From positions 133,649 through 197,648 of the forward strand of contig JBBSCB010000002.1 of assembly GCA_038250675.1 (NCBI GenBank): DNA of 64,000 nucleotides, in the 5' to 3' direction. Shown here piece after piece: positions 24,985-33,162 of the stretch. This stretch comes from JAICUF01 sp038250675 (GTDB lineage Bacteria > Gemmatimonadota > Gemmatimonadetes > Gemmatimonadales > GWC2-71-9). The position numbers were made by a program, and so were the translations under genes. How positions within the stretch are numbered: position 1 is the first letter of the stretch; each line of letters opens with the position of its first letter. Below the pieces are notes generated by a model. It was not told where the DNA came from. It ran no database searches and was given only the letters and a program-made list of their open reading frames with translations.

Positions 24985-26388
24985 ATGCGAACGGTGTCTG
25001 TGAGGGTGGCTCTGGGCCTCCTTGCCGCCTCGGCGATGGTGCCCCGTGCGGCATCGGCCCAGGGGTACGGTATCTATGAGCAGGGTGCATGCGTAATGGG
25101 ACGTGCCGGCACCGGCGTCGCGTCACCGTGCGCCGACGGCTCCAGCATCTTCTTCAATCCGGCCGGGATCGCGCTCGCCGATCGCCAGCAGTTCAGCGTC
25201 GGCGGCACCCTGATCGCCCCCCGCGGGGCATTCACCAACGACCTGACCGGCCAGCGGACCGCGCTCAAGAACGCGGTGTACCCCGTCCCCAATCTGTACT
25301 ATGTCCGCCCCATCGGCGGTGGCCGGGCCGCACTCGGCATCGGCCTCTTTGCGCCCTACGGGCTGACGACGGAATGGCCGGACAATTTTGAGGGACGGTT
25401 CCTGGGCTACAAGAGCAAAATCCAGGCGATCTACATCCAGCCCACCGCGGCCGTGAAGCTCGGACGGCGTGCCAGCCTTGGCGCCGGCTTCGACTTCTCG
25501 CTGGTGAGCGTGCAGCTCCGGCAACGGCTCGAGCTCTCGTCGCAGATCGCCTCGCCGCCGTCCATCACCTTCGCCAACCTGGGCATCCCGTACGGGACGG
25601 AGTTCGGCGACGTCAACCTCCACGGGCACGGCTCCGGCGTGGGCTACCACGTCGGTATCGAAGTCGAGCCGATCCGGCGCGTGACGCTCGGCGCCCGCTA
25701 TCTCTCGCGCCAGCTGGTCAAGATCAATAACGCCACGGCCGAGATCTCGCAGATCATGACCGGCATCATCCTGCCCCCCAACAACCCGGTGGCGGCCAAC
25801 CCGGCGACCGGTCTCGGGCCGGCCGTCCCGGTGGATGGCCTGCTGGCGCCGCAGTTCGGAACCGGCGGACCGCTGACCAACCAGGCCGGCTCGACCTATC
25901 TGCGACTCCCCGAGCAGCTCGTGCTCGGCGTCGCCTGGCAGGTGACGCCGAAGGCCAAGCTGCTGGGCGACTTCCAGTACACCAACTGGACCGTGTTCAA
26001 CCAGTTGGTCCTGGACTTCGATCTGCTGGGTCGGCGGGTGCTGCAGGAAAACTATCGGAAGGCGTACGGGTTCCGCTTCGGCGGTGAGTACATGGTGTCT
26101 CCCGCCACCACGCTGCGCGCCGGCTACTACACGCACGGCGCGGCGGCACCGCCGGAAACCGTCACACCCAATCTGCCGGAAGGCGCCCGGGCGTCGTTCG
26201 CCGCGGGGCTCGGCACGCACCTCACGCGCAACGTGACCGTGGACGTGGCATACCAGTACATCGCGCAGGCGGACCGCCGGGGACGCACGGTGGACGGCGG
26301 GCTGGCGACGCCGACCGTCGCGGTGAACAACGGCCTGTACACGTTCCACGCGCATCTCATCAGCGCCACGTTCGCCTTCGCCTTCTGA
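24985..26388 (+). CDS. OmpP1/FadL/TodX-family outer-membrane transport protein
   Basis: A 467-residue outer-membrane beta-barrel with a signal peptide (~1-26, ending ASAQ). The mature N-terminus GYGIYEQGACVMGRAGTG and the following SIFFNPAGIALADR block are FadL hallmarks, forming the N-terminal plug. The C-terminus ends in alternating aromatic residues (ISATFAFAF) with a final phenylalanine, as needed for BAM insertion. The family takes up long-chain fatty acids or other hydrophobic compounds. The gene has its own promoter and is followed by a lipoprotein hydrolase gene 17 bp downstream. Confidence 0.92.
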   Translation: MRTVSVRVALGLLAASAMVPRAASAQGYGIYEQGACVMGRAGTGVASPCADGSSIFFNPAGIALADRQQFSVGGTLIAPRGAFTNDLTGQRTALKNAVYPVPNLYYVRPIGGGRAALGIGLFAPYGLTTEWPDNFEGRFLGYKSKIQAIYIQPTAAVKLGRRASLGAGFDFSLVSVQLRQRLELSSQIASPPSITFANLGIPYGTEFGDVNLHGHGSGVGYHVGIEVEPIRRVTLGARYLSRQLVKINNATAEISQIMTGIILPPNNPVAANPATGLGPAVPVDGLLAPQFGTGGPLTNQAGSTYLRLPEQLVLGVAWQVTPKAKLLGDFQYTNWTVFNQLVLDFDLLGRRVLQENYRKAYGFRFGGEYMVSPATTLRAGYYTHGAAAPPETVTPNLPEGARASFAAGLGTHLTRNVTVDVAYQYIAQADRRGRTVDGGLATPTVAVNNGLYTFHAHLISATFAFAF

Positions 26389-26405
26389 CCGGGAGACTCG
26401 ACCGT

Positions 26406-27692
26406 ATGACGTATCGGACTCTCGCGGCCTCTCTCCTGGTCGCCCTGCCGCTGATGGCGGGGTGCCGGCAGGACGAACGGCTCGCGCCACCAGATCTGTC
26501 GAATAACAGCGGGATGCTCGCGCACTATGTCGCGATGGGCAACAGCATCACGGCGGGCTTTCAATCCGCCGGGATCAACGACAGCACCCAGCGGCAGTCG
26601 TATGCCGCAGTCTTTGCCAGGCAGGCCGGCGCGCCCTACTTTTATCCGTCACTCAACATGCCGGGCTGTCCGGCGCCGTTCACGGTCAACACGACCCAGG
26701 CCCGCCTCGGCGGCGCCACGGCGGGCGGCTGCGCGCTCCGCGCCCCCAATCAGCTTCCGTTCCTGAGCAACGTGGCGGTGCCGGGCGCACACGCCATTGA
26801 CGGCCTCACCAACACCGACCCCGCGTCGGGCCCCAACATCCTGACATCGCTGGTGCTCGGTGGGCGCTCCCAGGTGACCGCCATGCAGGCCGCGCAGCCG
26901 ACCTTCGTCACGGTCTGGCTGGGCAACAACGACGTGCTGGGCGCGCTGACGAGCTCGACCAATCCCGGCGACCCCGCGCTGGTCACGTCGATCGCGGCGT
27001 TCCAGGCCACCTACAAGGCGATCATCGACAGCGTCGCCGCCACCGGGGCCAGCGCGGCGCTGTTCGCCGTGGCCGACGTCACGGTGATCCCCTACAGCAC
27101 CAGCGGCACCATCTACTGGTGCCTCAAGACCGGCGTCTGCCCGGGCGTGCCGGCCGGCGGCTTTCCGCCGACGTTCACCGTGAGCAACAACTGCGCGCCC
27201 GGCGCGGCGGTCCCCGGCGCCAAGGGCGACTCGATCCTGGTGCCGTGGACCGTCGGCGTGACCAAGCTGTCCGCCGCCGCCGCCGGGTCGCCGCAGACAC
27301 TCGACTGCTCGATCGACGCGCAGGTCGTGACCCCGCTCGAGTACAAGACGATGCGGGACGCCGTCGTGGGCTACAACGCCTTCATTGCGGCGCAGGCGGC
27401 GGCGCACAGCTGGCCCTACGTCGACCCCAACCCGACCCTCGCCGCCGCCAAGGCGGAGCCGGCCGTGGCGGGGCAGTACCCCAAGGTGGCCGTCTTCCCG
27501 TGCCTGCCGTTTCCGGGCGCACCGTGCGGCGGCAAGACCACGCCCACGTCGCCGGCGAATGTGCTGTTCGGGACCTACTTCTCACTCGACGGCGTGCATC
27601 CCACCGCTGAGGCGCATCGCGTCCTCGCGGACACGCTCATCTCGGCGGTCAACCGCGCGTACGGAACCAGCATCCCGTTCGCCGGACCCTGA
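26406..27692 (+). CDS. SGNH/GDSL hydrolase lipoprotein
   Basis: A 428-residue lipoprotein: signal with lipobox LMAG-C20. Block I is AMGNSITAG with the nucleophile S47, WLGNNDVLGAL is the N-containing block, and DGVHPTAEAH carries the C-terminal D/H pair. These are the SGNH esterase blocks. Several cysteines in the middle (YWCLKTGVC, NNCAPG, LDCS) suggest disulfides in the periplasm. It directly follows the FadL-type porin and precedes a strong terminator, so the pair may form a lipid/ester uptake unit: release outside, entry through the porin. That coupling is inferred from position. Confidence 0.88.
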   Translation: MTYRTLAASLLVALPLMAGCRQDERLAPPDLSNNSGMLAHYVAMGNSITAGFQSAGINDSTQRQSYAAVFARQAGAPYFYPSLNMPGCPAPFTVNTTQARLGGATAGGCALRAPNQLPFLSNVAVPGAHAIDGLTNTDPASGPNILTSLVLGGRSQVTAMQAAQPTFVTVWLGNNDVLGALTSSTNPGDPALVTSIAAFQATYKAIIDSVAATGASAALFAVADVTVIPYSTSGTIYWCLKTGVCPGVPAGGFPPTFTVSNNCAPGAAVPGAKGDSILVPWTVGVTKLSAAAAGSPQTLDCSIDAQVVTPLEYKTMRDAVVGYNAFIAAQAAAHSWPYVDPNPTLAAAKAEPAVAGQYPKVAVFPCLPFPGAPCGGKTTPTSPANVLFGTYFSLDGVHPTAEAHRVLADTLISAVNRAYGTSIPFAGP

Positions 27693-27715
27693 TCCGGAGG
27701 GTGACGGCGAGGCGG

Positions 27716-27752
27716 CAGCGGGGCGGCGCACTGCGCCGCCCCGCTGTTGTTT
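27716..27752 (+). terminator. Rho-independent terminator after the FadL/SGNH unit
   Basis: A perfect 14-bp stem (27716-27729 with 27733-27746) closes an ACT loop and is followed by TTGTTT. It lies 24 bp after the SGNH stop. Confidence 0.87.
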
Positions 27753-27788
27753 GGCGCTAGATTACGGCGAACCCGATCCGGAGCTGCC

Positions 27789-28367
27789 GTGACGATCCCG
27801 CGCGACCGTGCCCTGTCGCTGATGCACGAATACACCGCATCCGATGCGCTGCGAAAGCACATGTACGCCGTCGAGCTCGCGATGCGGGCGATGGCCACGC
27901 GCGTCGGCGCCGACCTGGACGCCTGGGGCGTCGTCGGCCTGCTGCACGACTTCGACTACGAGCGCTTCCCCAACGACGCGCACTCCGCCACCGAGGAGCA
28001 CCCGGCCGAAGGGGTCCGCATCCTGGCGACCGAGGGACTGTCCGAGGAGTCCCAGCGCGCCATCCTGGGTCACGCGACGTACACCGGCGTCCCGCGCGAC
28101 ACGCCGATGGCACAGGCGCTCTTCGGCGTCGACGAGCTCTGCGGCTTCCTCGTGGCCTGCGCACTGGTTCGGCCGTCGCGCAGCCTGCAGGATCTCGAGG
28201 TCGCCAGCGTCCGGAAGAAGCTCAAGGACAAGGGCTTTGCGCGCGGGGTCAGCCGGGAGGATGTCACCCGGGGTGCCGAGGAGCTCGGCATACCCCTGGA
28301 CGAACTTATTGGCTTGGTGCTGGCCGCACTCCGACCACATGAGCGGACGCTCGGACTCGGCGGCTGA
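27789..28367 (+). CDS. HD-domain protein (predicted phosphohydrolase)
   Basis: A 192-residue soluble protein with an HD motif (GLLHDFDYE), an upstream histidine (LRKHMYAVELAM) and downstream metal-ligand-like HSATEEHP and ILGHATYTG segments. This order is typical of HDIG-type hydrolases acting on nucleotides. Substrate unknown. GTG 27789 has a GGAG ribosome site at 27780-27783. A TAGATT -10-like hexamer lies at 27758-27763. The stop overlaps the ATG of the phospholipase-D-type gene, so the two are coupled. Confidence 0.85.
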   Translation: MTIPRDRALSLMHEYTASDALRKHMYAVELAMRAMATRVGADLDAWGVVGLLHDFDYERFPNDAHSATEEHPAEGVRILATEGLSEESQRAILGHATYTGVPRDTPMAQALFGVDELCGFLVACALVRPSRSLQDLEVASVRKKLKDKGFARGVSREDVTRGAEELGIPLDELIGLVLAALRPHERTLGLGG

Positions 28368-29782
28368 TGTCGCTGCCGGTCGTCGAGTTGGGAGGCCAGC
28401 CGGTCGAGAGCGCGATCAACCGCGCGGCCGGAGGGCGCCCGGTGCCCGGCAACCAGGTGGCCCTGCTGGTGGACGGGCCCGATGCGTACCGCGCAATGCT
28501 GGACGTCATCGCGCAGGCCCGGCGCTGGGTCCACTTCGAGAACTACATCATCCGGGCCGACTCCGAGGGACGCCGCTTCGCCAACGTCCTCATCGCGCAG
28601 GCGCGCGCTGGCATCCGGGTTCGCGTCCTCTACGACTGGCTCGGCTCACTGGGAACGCCGAGGCGGTTCTGGCGGGAGCTGCGCGATGCCGGCGTGGAGG
28701 TGCGTGCCTTCCGCCCGCCCCGGATGCTCGATGCGGTCACGATGTTCTCGCGCAACCACCGGAAGCTGGTCGTGGCCGATGGCTGCCGGGCAGTGATGGG
28801 CGGACTGTGCATCGGTGCCGAATGGACCGGCGCCCGGACCCCGGCGGCGGAGCCCTGGCGCGACACGGCGATTGCGGTGGACGGGCCCGCGGCGGCCGTC
28901 CTCGACCAGGCGTTCAGCGTCACATGGCACGTCGCGGGTGGAACGCTTCCGGCCGACGAGACGGTGGCCGAGGTGCCGCTGCGGGGCCCGGCCGAGGTAC
29001 GGGTCATCGCGGGCGAGCCCGGGCGCGAGCGCGCGTACCGGGTCATCGAGCTCCTGGCGGCGGGCAGCGTCCGGCGACTCTGGATCACCGACGCCTATCT
29101 GGTGGCGCCGCCGCGGCTCTTCCAGGCGCTGCGGGACGCGGCGCAGGACGGGGTGGACGTCCGGCTCCTCGTGCCCGGCATGAGCGACATACCGCTGGTG
29201 CGGAACCTCACGCGCATTGGCTATCGCGACCTGCTCCGCAGCGGGGTCCGGATCTTCGAGTGGGACGGCCCGATGCTTCACTCCAAAACCATCAGTGTGG
29301 ATGGGCGCTGGGCCCGGATCGGGTCGAGCAACCTCAATGCGTCGAGTCTCGTGGGCAACTACGAGCTGGACGTGCTGGTGGAGGATCCCGGCGTCGCGGA
29401 GGCGCTGGAGCGCCAGTTCCGGCGAGACATCGCGCGCAGCCGGGAGGTATCACGCCGGCCGCTCCGCGGCCCTCGCCGGATCAGTCAACGGCTGCCAAGC
29501 GCACTGACGCGGCTGGAACCGGATGCGCCCGTGATACACCAGCGCACCGCCCAGGAGGGGCGGCGGCGCGCCATGCTGGCGCTGCGGGCACTCGCGAACA
29601 ACGCGCGCCGGTCGGTCTTCGGACCCCTGAGCTTCCTTCTGGTGGTGCTGGCAGCGCTGTTCGTGCTGCTGCCTCGCGCCTCGGCGTATGTCGTTGCGGC
29701 CGTGTGTGTTTGGTTTGCGATTGGAGCCGGCCGCGAAGCGTTCCGGCGCCGGGCGGAGAAGCCGGGCCGGCCCGGCGGATGA
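28367..29782 (+). CDS. Phospholipase D-family protein, cardiolipin synthase-like
   Basis: A 471-residue protein with two HKD motifs. The first is H131-x-K133-x4-D138 (NHRKLVVADG). The second lies in LHSKTISVDGRWARIGSSN near residue 306. These form the phosphatidyl-transfer site used to make cardiolipin. Unlike many synthases it lacks two N-terminal membrane helices; a hydrophobic pair sits instead at the C-terminus (~418-455, SFLLVVLAALFVLLPRASAY). An acyl-phospholipid substrate is likely, but other PLD reactions are possible. It starts on the HD-protein stop codon. Confidence 0.87.
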   Translation: MSLPVVELGGQPVESAINRAAGGRPVPGNQVALLVDGPDAYRAMLDVIAQARRWVHFENYIIRADSEGRRFANVLIAQARAGIRVRVLYDWLGSLGTPRRFWRELRDAGVEVRAFRPPRMLDAVTMFSRNHRKLVVADGCRAVMGGLCIGAEWTGARTPAAEPWRDTAIAVDGPAAAVLDQAFSVTWHVAGGTLPADETVAEVPLRGPAEVRVIAGEPGRERAYRVIELLAAGSVRRLWITDAYLVAPPRLFQALRDAAQDGVDVRLLVPGMSDIPLVRNLTRIGYRDLLRSGVRIFEWDGPMLHSKTISVDGRWARIGSSNLNASSLVGNYELDVLVEDPGVAEALERQFRRDIARSREVSRRPLRGPRRISQRLPSALTRLEPDAPVIHQRTAQEGRRRAMLALRALANNARRSVFGPLSFLLVVLAALFVLLPRASAYVVAAVCVWFAIGAGREAFRRRAEKPGRPGG

Positions 29783-29831
29783 GCGGCCGGCCCGGGCCAC
29801 GATGGCCCAACGTTCCCGGCGCGGCACGCGT

Positions 29832-30383
29832 ATGACCGTCGTGACCGATGCCGAACTGGCAGCCGAGGCTGCCTCCGGAAATCCGGATGCCTTCGGTCGG
29901 CTGGTCGAGCGTCACGCGCCGGCGGCACGCCGGGTGGCCCGGCTGTTCCTGCAGGACGGGGACGATGCCGACGACGCCGTGCAGGATGGCATGCTTTCGG
30001 CCTGGCGCGCCATCGACCGGTTCGACACTGGGCGGCCGTTTCGTCCCTGGCTGCTGCGCATCGTGCTCAATTCCGCCCGGGACCTGCGCCGGCGGCGGGT
30101 GGTGCGGCGCACGGAGCAGCTGCCCGACAGCCAGGCCAGCCGGACGCCGGGCCCCGAACACGAAACCGATCGCAGGCTGTTGCGCGCCCGGCTCGATGCG
30201 GCGCTGGCGACGCTGCCGGAACGCCAGCGGGTCGCCGTCACGTTGTTCGATGCCGAGGGGTATCCGCACGCCGAGATTGCCGCATTGCTCGGTGTGCCCG
30301 AAGGCACGGTTCGCTCGGATGTGTTCCACGCACGACGCGCACTCCGCAAGGAGCTGGCGCCGTTTCTCGAGGAGGTTCGATGA
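29832..30383 (+). CDS. ECF-type RNA polymerase sigma factor
   Basis: A 183-residue sigma factor with regions 2 and 4 only. Region 2 covers ~20-85 (DDADDAVQDGMLSAWRAI, PFRPWLLRIVLNSARD) and region 4 ~120-175 (LPERQRVAVTLFDAEGYPHAEIAA, VPEGTVRSDVFHARRAL). The end overlaps the next gene (ATGA at 30380). It opens a chain of overlapping genes with a membrane anti-sigma candidate and a Spy/CnrX-type sensor, then TolC-MacAB-type efflux. It probably directs expression of this operon. ATG 29832 is chosen by sigma-factor alignment; ATG 29802 is possible. Confidence 0.92.
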   Translation: MTVVTDAELAAEAASGNPDAFGRLVERHAPAARRVARLFLQDGDDADDAVQDGMLSAWRAIDRFDTGRPFRPWLLRIVLNSARDLRRRRVVRRTEQLPDSQASRTPGPEHETDRRLLRARLDAALATLPERQRVAVTLFDAEGYPHAEIAALLGVPEGTVRSDVFHARRALRKELAPFLEEVR

Positions 30384-30733
30384 TCGGGCACGACCCGTTC
30401 GATGCGCAGCCGGATGCGGCCCTCGGCCGCCTGCTCCGCGAGCATCTCGATGCCGGTGACGACGGGGCGTTCGTCGCGCGGGTGCGCGGCATGCTCGCGT
30501 CCGAACGCGATACCAGCTGGGACGTGCTGACCCGCTGGGCGCGCCCCGGACTCGCGGCCGCGGCCTCCATCGCCGTGGGGCTCGGCCTCTGGCTCGCACT
30601 GGCCGGCAATCCGGAGCCGAGCGCCACACTGGCGGACGCGATCCGTCCCGCCGGCGCGCCGGCGACGGTTCTGGCCGGCGCTCAGGCCCCCAGCAGCGAG
30701 AGTGTGATCGGCGCGCTCATGGTCGATCGATGA
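30380..30733 (+). CDS. Single-pass membrane protein, candidate anti-sigma factor (CnrY-like position)
   Basis: A 117-residue protein with ~52 cytoplasmic residues, one membrane helix (~55-75, GLAAAASIAVGLGLWLALAG) and a short periplasmic tail. The N-terminal LGRLLREHLDAGDDGAFVARVRGML pattern resembles the sigma-binding segment of small membrane anti-sigma factors. Its start overlaps the sigma-factor stop and its stop overlaps the next start. Assignment rests on size, topology and context; no zinc-binding anti-sigma motif is present. Confidence 0.7.
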   Translation: MIGHDPFDAQPDAALGRLLREHLDAGDDGAFVARVRGMLASERDTSWDVLTRWARPGLAAAASIAVGLGLWLALAGNPEPSATLADAIRPAGAPATVLAGAQAPSSESVIGALMVDR

Positions 30734-31122
30734 TGCCCTCTCGCGGCCGGGCGCTCGTCCTGCTCATCGCGGTCTTTGCCGCCGGCGTGCTGGCCGGTGC
30801 CGGCGCGTCGATGCTGCTCGGGCGCCGCGCTCCCCGGCGGGCGCCGCGGCACGGCCCGGACGAATTCATTCAGTACGCCACCAAGACGCTGGGCCTGTCA
30901 CCCACGCAGCAGGACAGCGTCCGCGCGATCCTCACCCGACGTCGGTCGAGCATGGATTCGCTGTGGGCAGAAGTGGGTCCGCGGTTTGAAACCTTGCAGA
31001 CCAGCGTGCGTTCGGACATCCGGGCGCAGCTCAATCCAGACCAACAGCGAAAGTTTGCCGAGATGAACAAGCGGTTCGATGCCGCGCGCGCAACGCGGGG
31101 AGGTTCCCATGCGCCGCGCTGA
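30730..31122 (+). CDS. Spy/CpxP/CnrX-type periplasmic sensor protein
   Basis: A 130-residue protein anchored by an N-terminal helix (~8-30). A helical periplasmic domain holds the LSPTQQDSVRAILTRRRSSMDSLW and LNPDQQRKFAEMNKRF repeats typical of the heavy-metal-resistance/Spy family. CnrX of Cupriavidus belongs to this family and controls a sigma/anti-sigma pair. Only two histidines (H41, H127) are present, so the CnrX metal ligands are not conserved and the signal is probably not the same metal. It overlaps the gene before and the TolC gene after. Confidence 0.85.
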   Translation: MMPSRGRALVLLIAVFAAGVLAGAGASMLLGRRAPRRAPRHGPDEFIQYATKTLGLSPTQQDSVRAILTRRRSSMDSLWAEVGPRFETLQTSVRSDIRAQLNPDQQRKFAEMNKRFDAARATRGGSHAPR

Positions 31123-32410
31123 CGTCCTGATGACCATGCTCTTCCTCGCCGCCGCGGGGCCGCTGGCCGCACAGGCCCGGCAGGTATCGCTCGATGAAGC
31201 GATCAAGCTGGCGGAGAGCTCGCAGCCCCGCGTGATTCAGGCGGAGGCCAACCTCACCACCGCCAATGCGCGCCTCCGGACAGTCAAGGCGGCCTATCTG
31301 CCCAACCTGTCGTTCTCATCGTCGGGGAGCAACTTCCACGCGTCGGGGCCGGCGCGCCTCAACCCCATCACCAATGAGGTGGTGCCCGGCGGCACCAGCA
31401 GCAGCAGCCTGAGCACCAACCTCAGTGCCAGCGTCGATCTGTTCACCGGGTTTCGCCGGGGCGCGGACATCGGCGCGGCACGGGCCACGACCGACGCCGC
31501 CAACGCGTCGCTCGTCGACGCGCGCTACCAGCAGCGGCTGACCACGACCAACGCCTTCTTCGACGCACTTGCCTCCCGGCAGCTGCTGGCGGTGCGCCAG
31601 GCGAGCGTGCGCCGCGCGGAGGAGCAACTCAAGATCTCGATCAGCAAGCTCAGCGCCGGCTCGGCGACGCGCTCCGATTCGCTGCGTTCGCGCGTGACGC
31701 TCGGCACGGCGCAGCTCCAGCTGCTTCAGGCACAGTCGCAGCTCGCGACGACGGAAGCGACGCTGGCACGCACGATCGGCGTCACCGGCCGGGTGCAGGC
31801 GGAGGACGACTCGGCCTTCTATCGGGTGGTGCCGGCGGCGGACAGCGCGGCGCTCCGTGCGGAGGCGGTGCAGCGCTCGCCGTCGGTGCAGGCGGCGCTC
31901 GCCAGCGCCCGCTCGGCCGACGCGGCGCTCCGATCGGCGCGCTCCGGATACTGGCCCACGCTCTCGCTCAACGGGAACACCGGCTGGAGCGGCAACAGCG
32001 GCACGTCGTACCATCTGTACAACCAGCGACAGGTCAGTCTCCAGCTCAGCTGGAATCTGTTCAACCGGTTCAGCCGCGAGCAGCAGATCGCGACGCAGCA
32101 GGCCAACGTCGACATCGCGGCGGCCAACGCCGCGGACCTCGGCCGCTCGGTCGAGACGACACTGACCGGCCAGATCGCATCGCTGGAAGCGGCGCATGCC
32201 GGGATCGGCATCGCGCAGACCAGTGTCGTCGCGGCGGAAGAAGACCTCCGCGTGGTGCAGGAGCGCTACCGGCTGGGGGCGGCGACCATCGTCGACGTGC
32301 TCACGTCGCAGGAAGCGCTGAGCCAGGCGGAGGTGGATGCGCTGTCCGCCCGGTTCAACTATCTGCGCGCCAAGGCGCAGATCGAAGCCCTTCTCGGACG
32401 GAACCTATGA
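31109..32410 (+). CDS. TolC-family outer-membrane efflux protein
   Basis: A 433-residue outer-membrane factor with a signal peptide (~1-23, ending PLAAQA) and the duplicated long-helix/beta-strand architecture of TolC. The repeated pattern is seen in SLDEAIKLAESSQP / AYLPNLSFS and again in RSPSVQAALASARSADAALRSA / GYWPTLSLN. RBS GGGAGG at 31098-31103 fixes ATG 31109. It overlaps the sensor gene by 14 bp and the ATPase gene by 4 bp. It provides the exit duct for the MacAB-type pump encoded next. Confidence 0.93.
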   Translation: MRRADVLMTMLFLAAAGPLAAQARQVSLDEAIKLAESSQPRVIQAEANLTTANARLRTVKAAYLPNLSFSSSGSNFHASGPARLNPITNEVVPGGTSSSSLSTNLSASVDLFTGFRRGADIGAARATTDAANASLVDARYQQRLTTTNAFFDALASRQLLAVRQASVRRAEEQLKISISKLSAGSATRSDSLRSRVTLGTAQLQLLQAQSQLATTEATLARTIGVTGRVQAEDDSAFYRVVPAADSAALRAEAVQRSPSVQAALASARSADAALRSARSGYWPTLSLNGNTGWSGNSGTSYHLYNQRQVSLQLSWNLFNRFSREQQIATQQANVDIAAANAADLGRSVETTLTGQIASLEAAHAGIGIAQTSVVAAEEDLRVVQERYRLGAATIVDVLTSQEALSQAEVDALSARFNYLRAKAQIEALLGRNL

Positions 32411-33162
32411 CCGCCATCCACAACACCGATGAGCGGATGGCGATGCTGCCGTCCGACGTGCCGCGCGACGCGATCATCGTCACGCGGAACCTGCAGCGCG
32501 AATACGACATGGGCGGCGAGGTGGTCCGGGCGCTGCGCGGCGTCGACCTGACAATCCGCAAGAACGAGTACGTGGCCATCATGGGCCCGTCCGGTTCGGG
32601 TAAGAGCACCCTGATGAACATGATCGGGTGCCTCGACAGCCCCACCGCCGGCGAATACTGGCTCAACGGCTTCCGGGTCTCGGAGCTGGGTGACGACGAG
32701 CTCGCCCGGATCCGCAACAAGGAGATCGGTTTCGTCTTCCAGACGTTCAACCTGCTGCCGCGCGCGTCGGCGCTGCACAACGTGGAGCTGCCGCTGGTGT
32801 ACGCGGGGATCGGCTCGCGAGAGCGGAAGGACATGGCGAGCGAGGCGCTGACGCGCGTCGGCCTGGGAGACCGCATGACCCACCGCCCCAACGAGCTCTC
32901 CGGCGGACAGCGCCAGCGCGTTGCGATCGCCCGGGCGCTGGTCAACCAGCCCAGCATCCTGCTGGCCGACGAGCCCACGGGCAACCTGGACAGCACCACC
33001 AGCACCGAAATCATGGCGTTGTTCGAGGCGTTGTACGGCGAGGGCCAGACCATCTTGCTTGTCACGCACGAGGCGGACATCGCCGAGCACGCGCTCCGGC
33101 AATTTCACCTGAAGGACGGCCGCGTGGAGCGGGACTTTTTCACGGAGAGACAGACCAGATGA
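32407..33162 (+). CDS. MacB/LolD-type ABC transporter ATPase
   Basis: A 251-residue ATPase with canonical motifs: Walker A GPSGSGKST (60-68), Q-loop VFQTFNLLPRASALHNVELP, signature ELSGGQRQR, Walker B ILLADEPTGNLD and H-loop THEADIAEH. The NVELPLVY segment is typical of the LolD/MacB class, which drives mechanotransmission rather than classic translocation. Here ATPase and permease are separate genes, unlike single-chain E. coli MacB. It overlaps both neighbours by 4 bp. Confidence 0.93.
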   Translation: MTAIHNTDERMAMLPSDVPRDAIIVTRNLQREYDMGGEVVRALRGVDLTIRKNEYVAIMGPSGSGKSTLMNMIGCLDSPTAGEYWLNGFRVSELGDDELARIRNKEIGFVFQTFNLLPRASALHNVELPLVYAGIGSRERKDMASEALTRVGLGDRMTHRPNELSGGQRQRVAIARALVNQPSILLADEPTGNLDSTTSTEIMALFEALYGEGQTILLVTHEADIAEHALRQFHLKDGRVERDFFTERQTR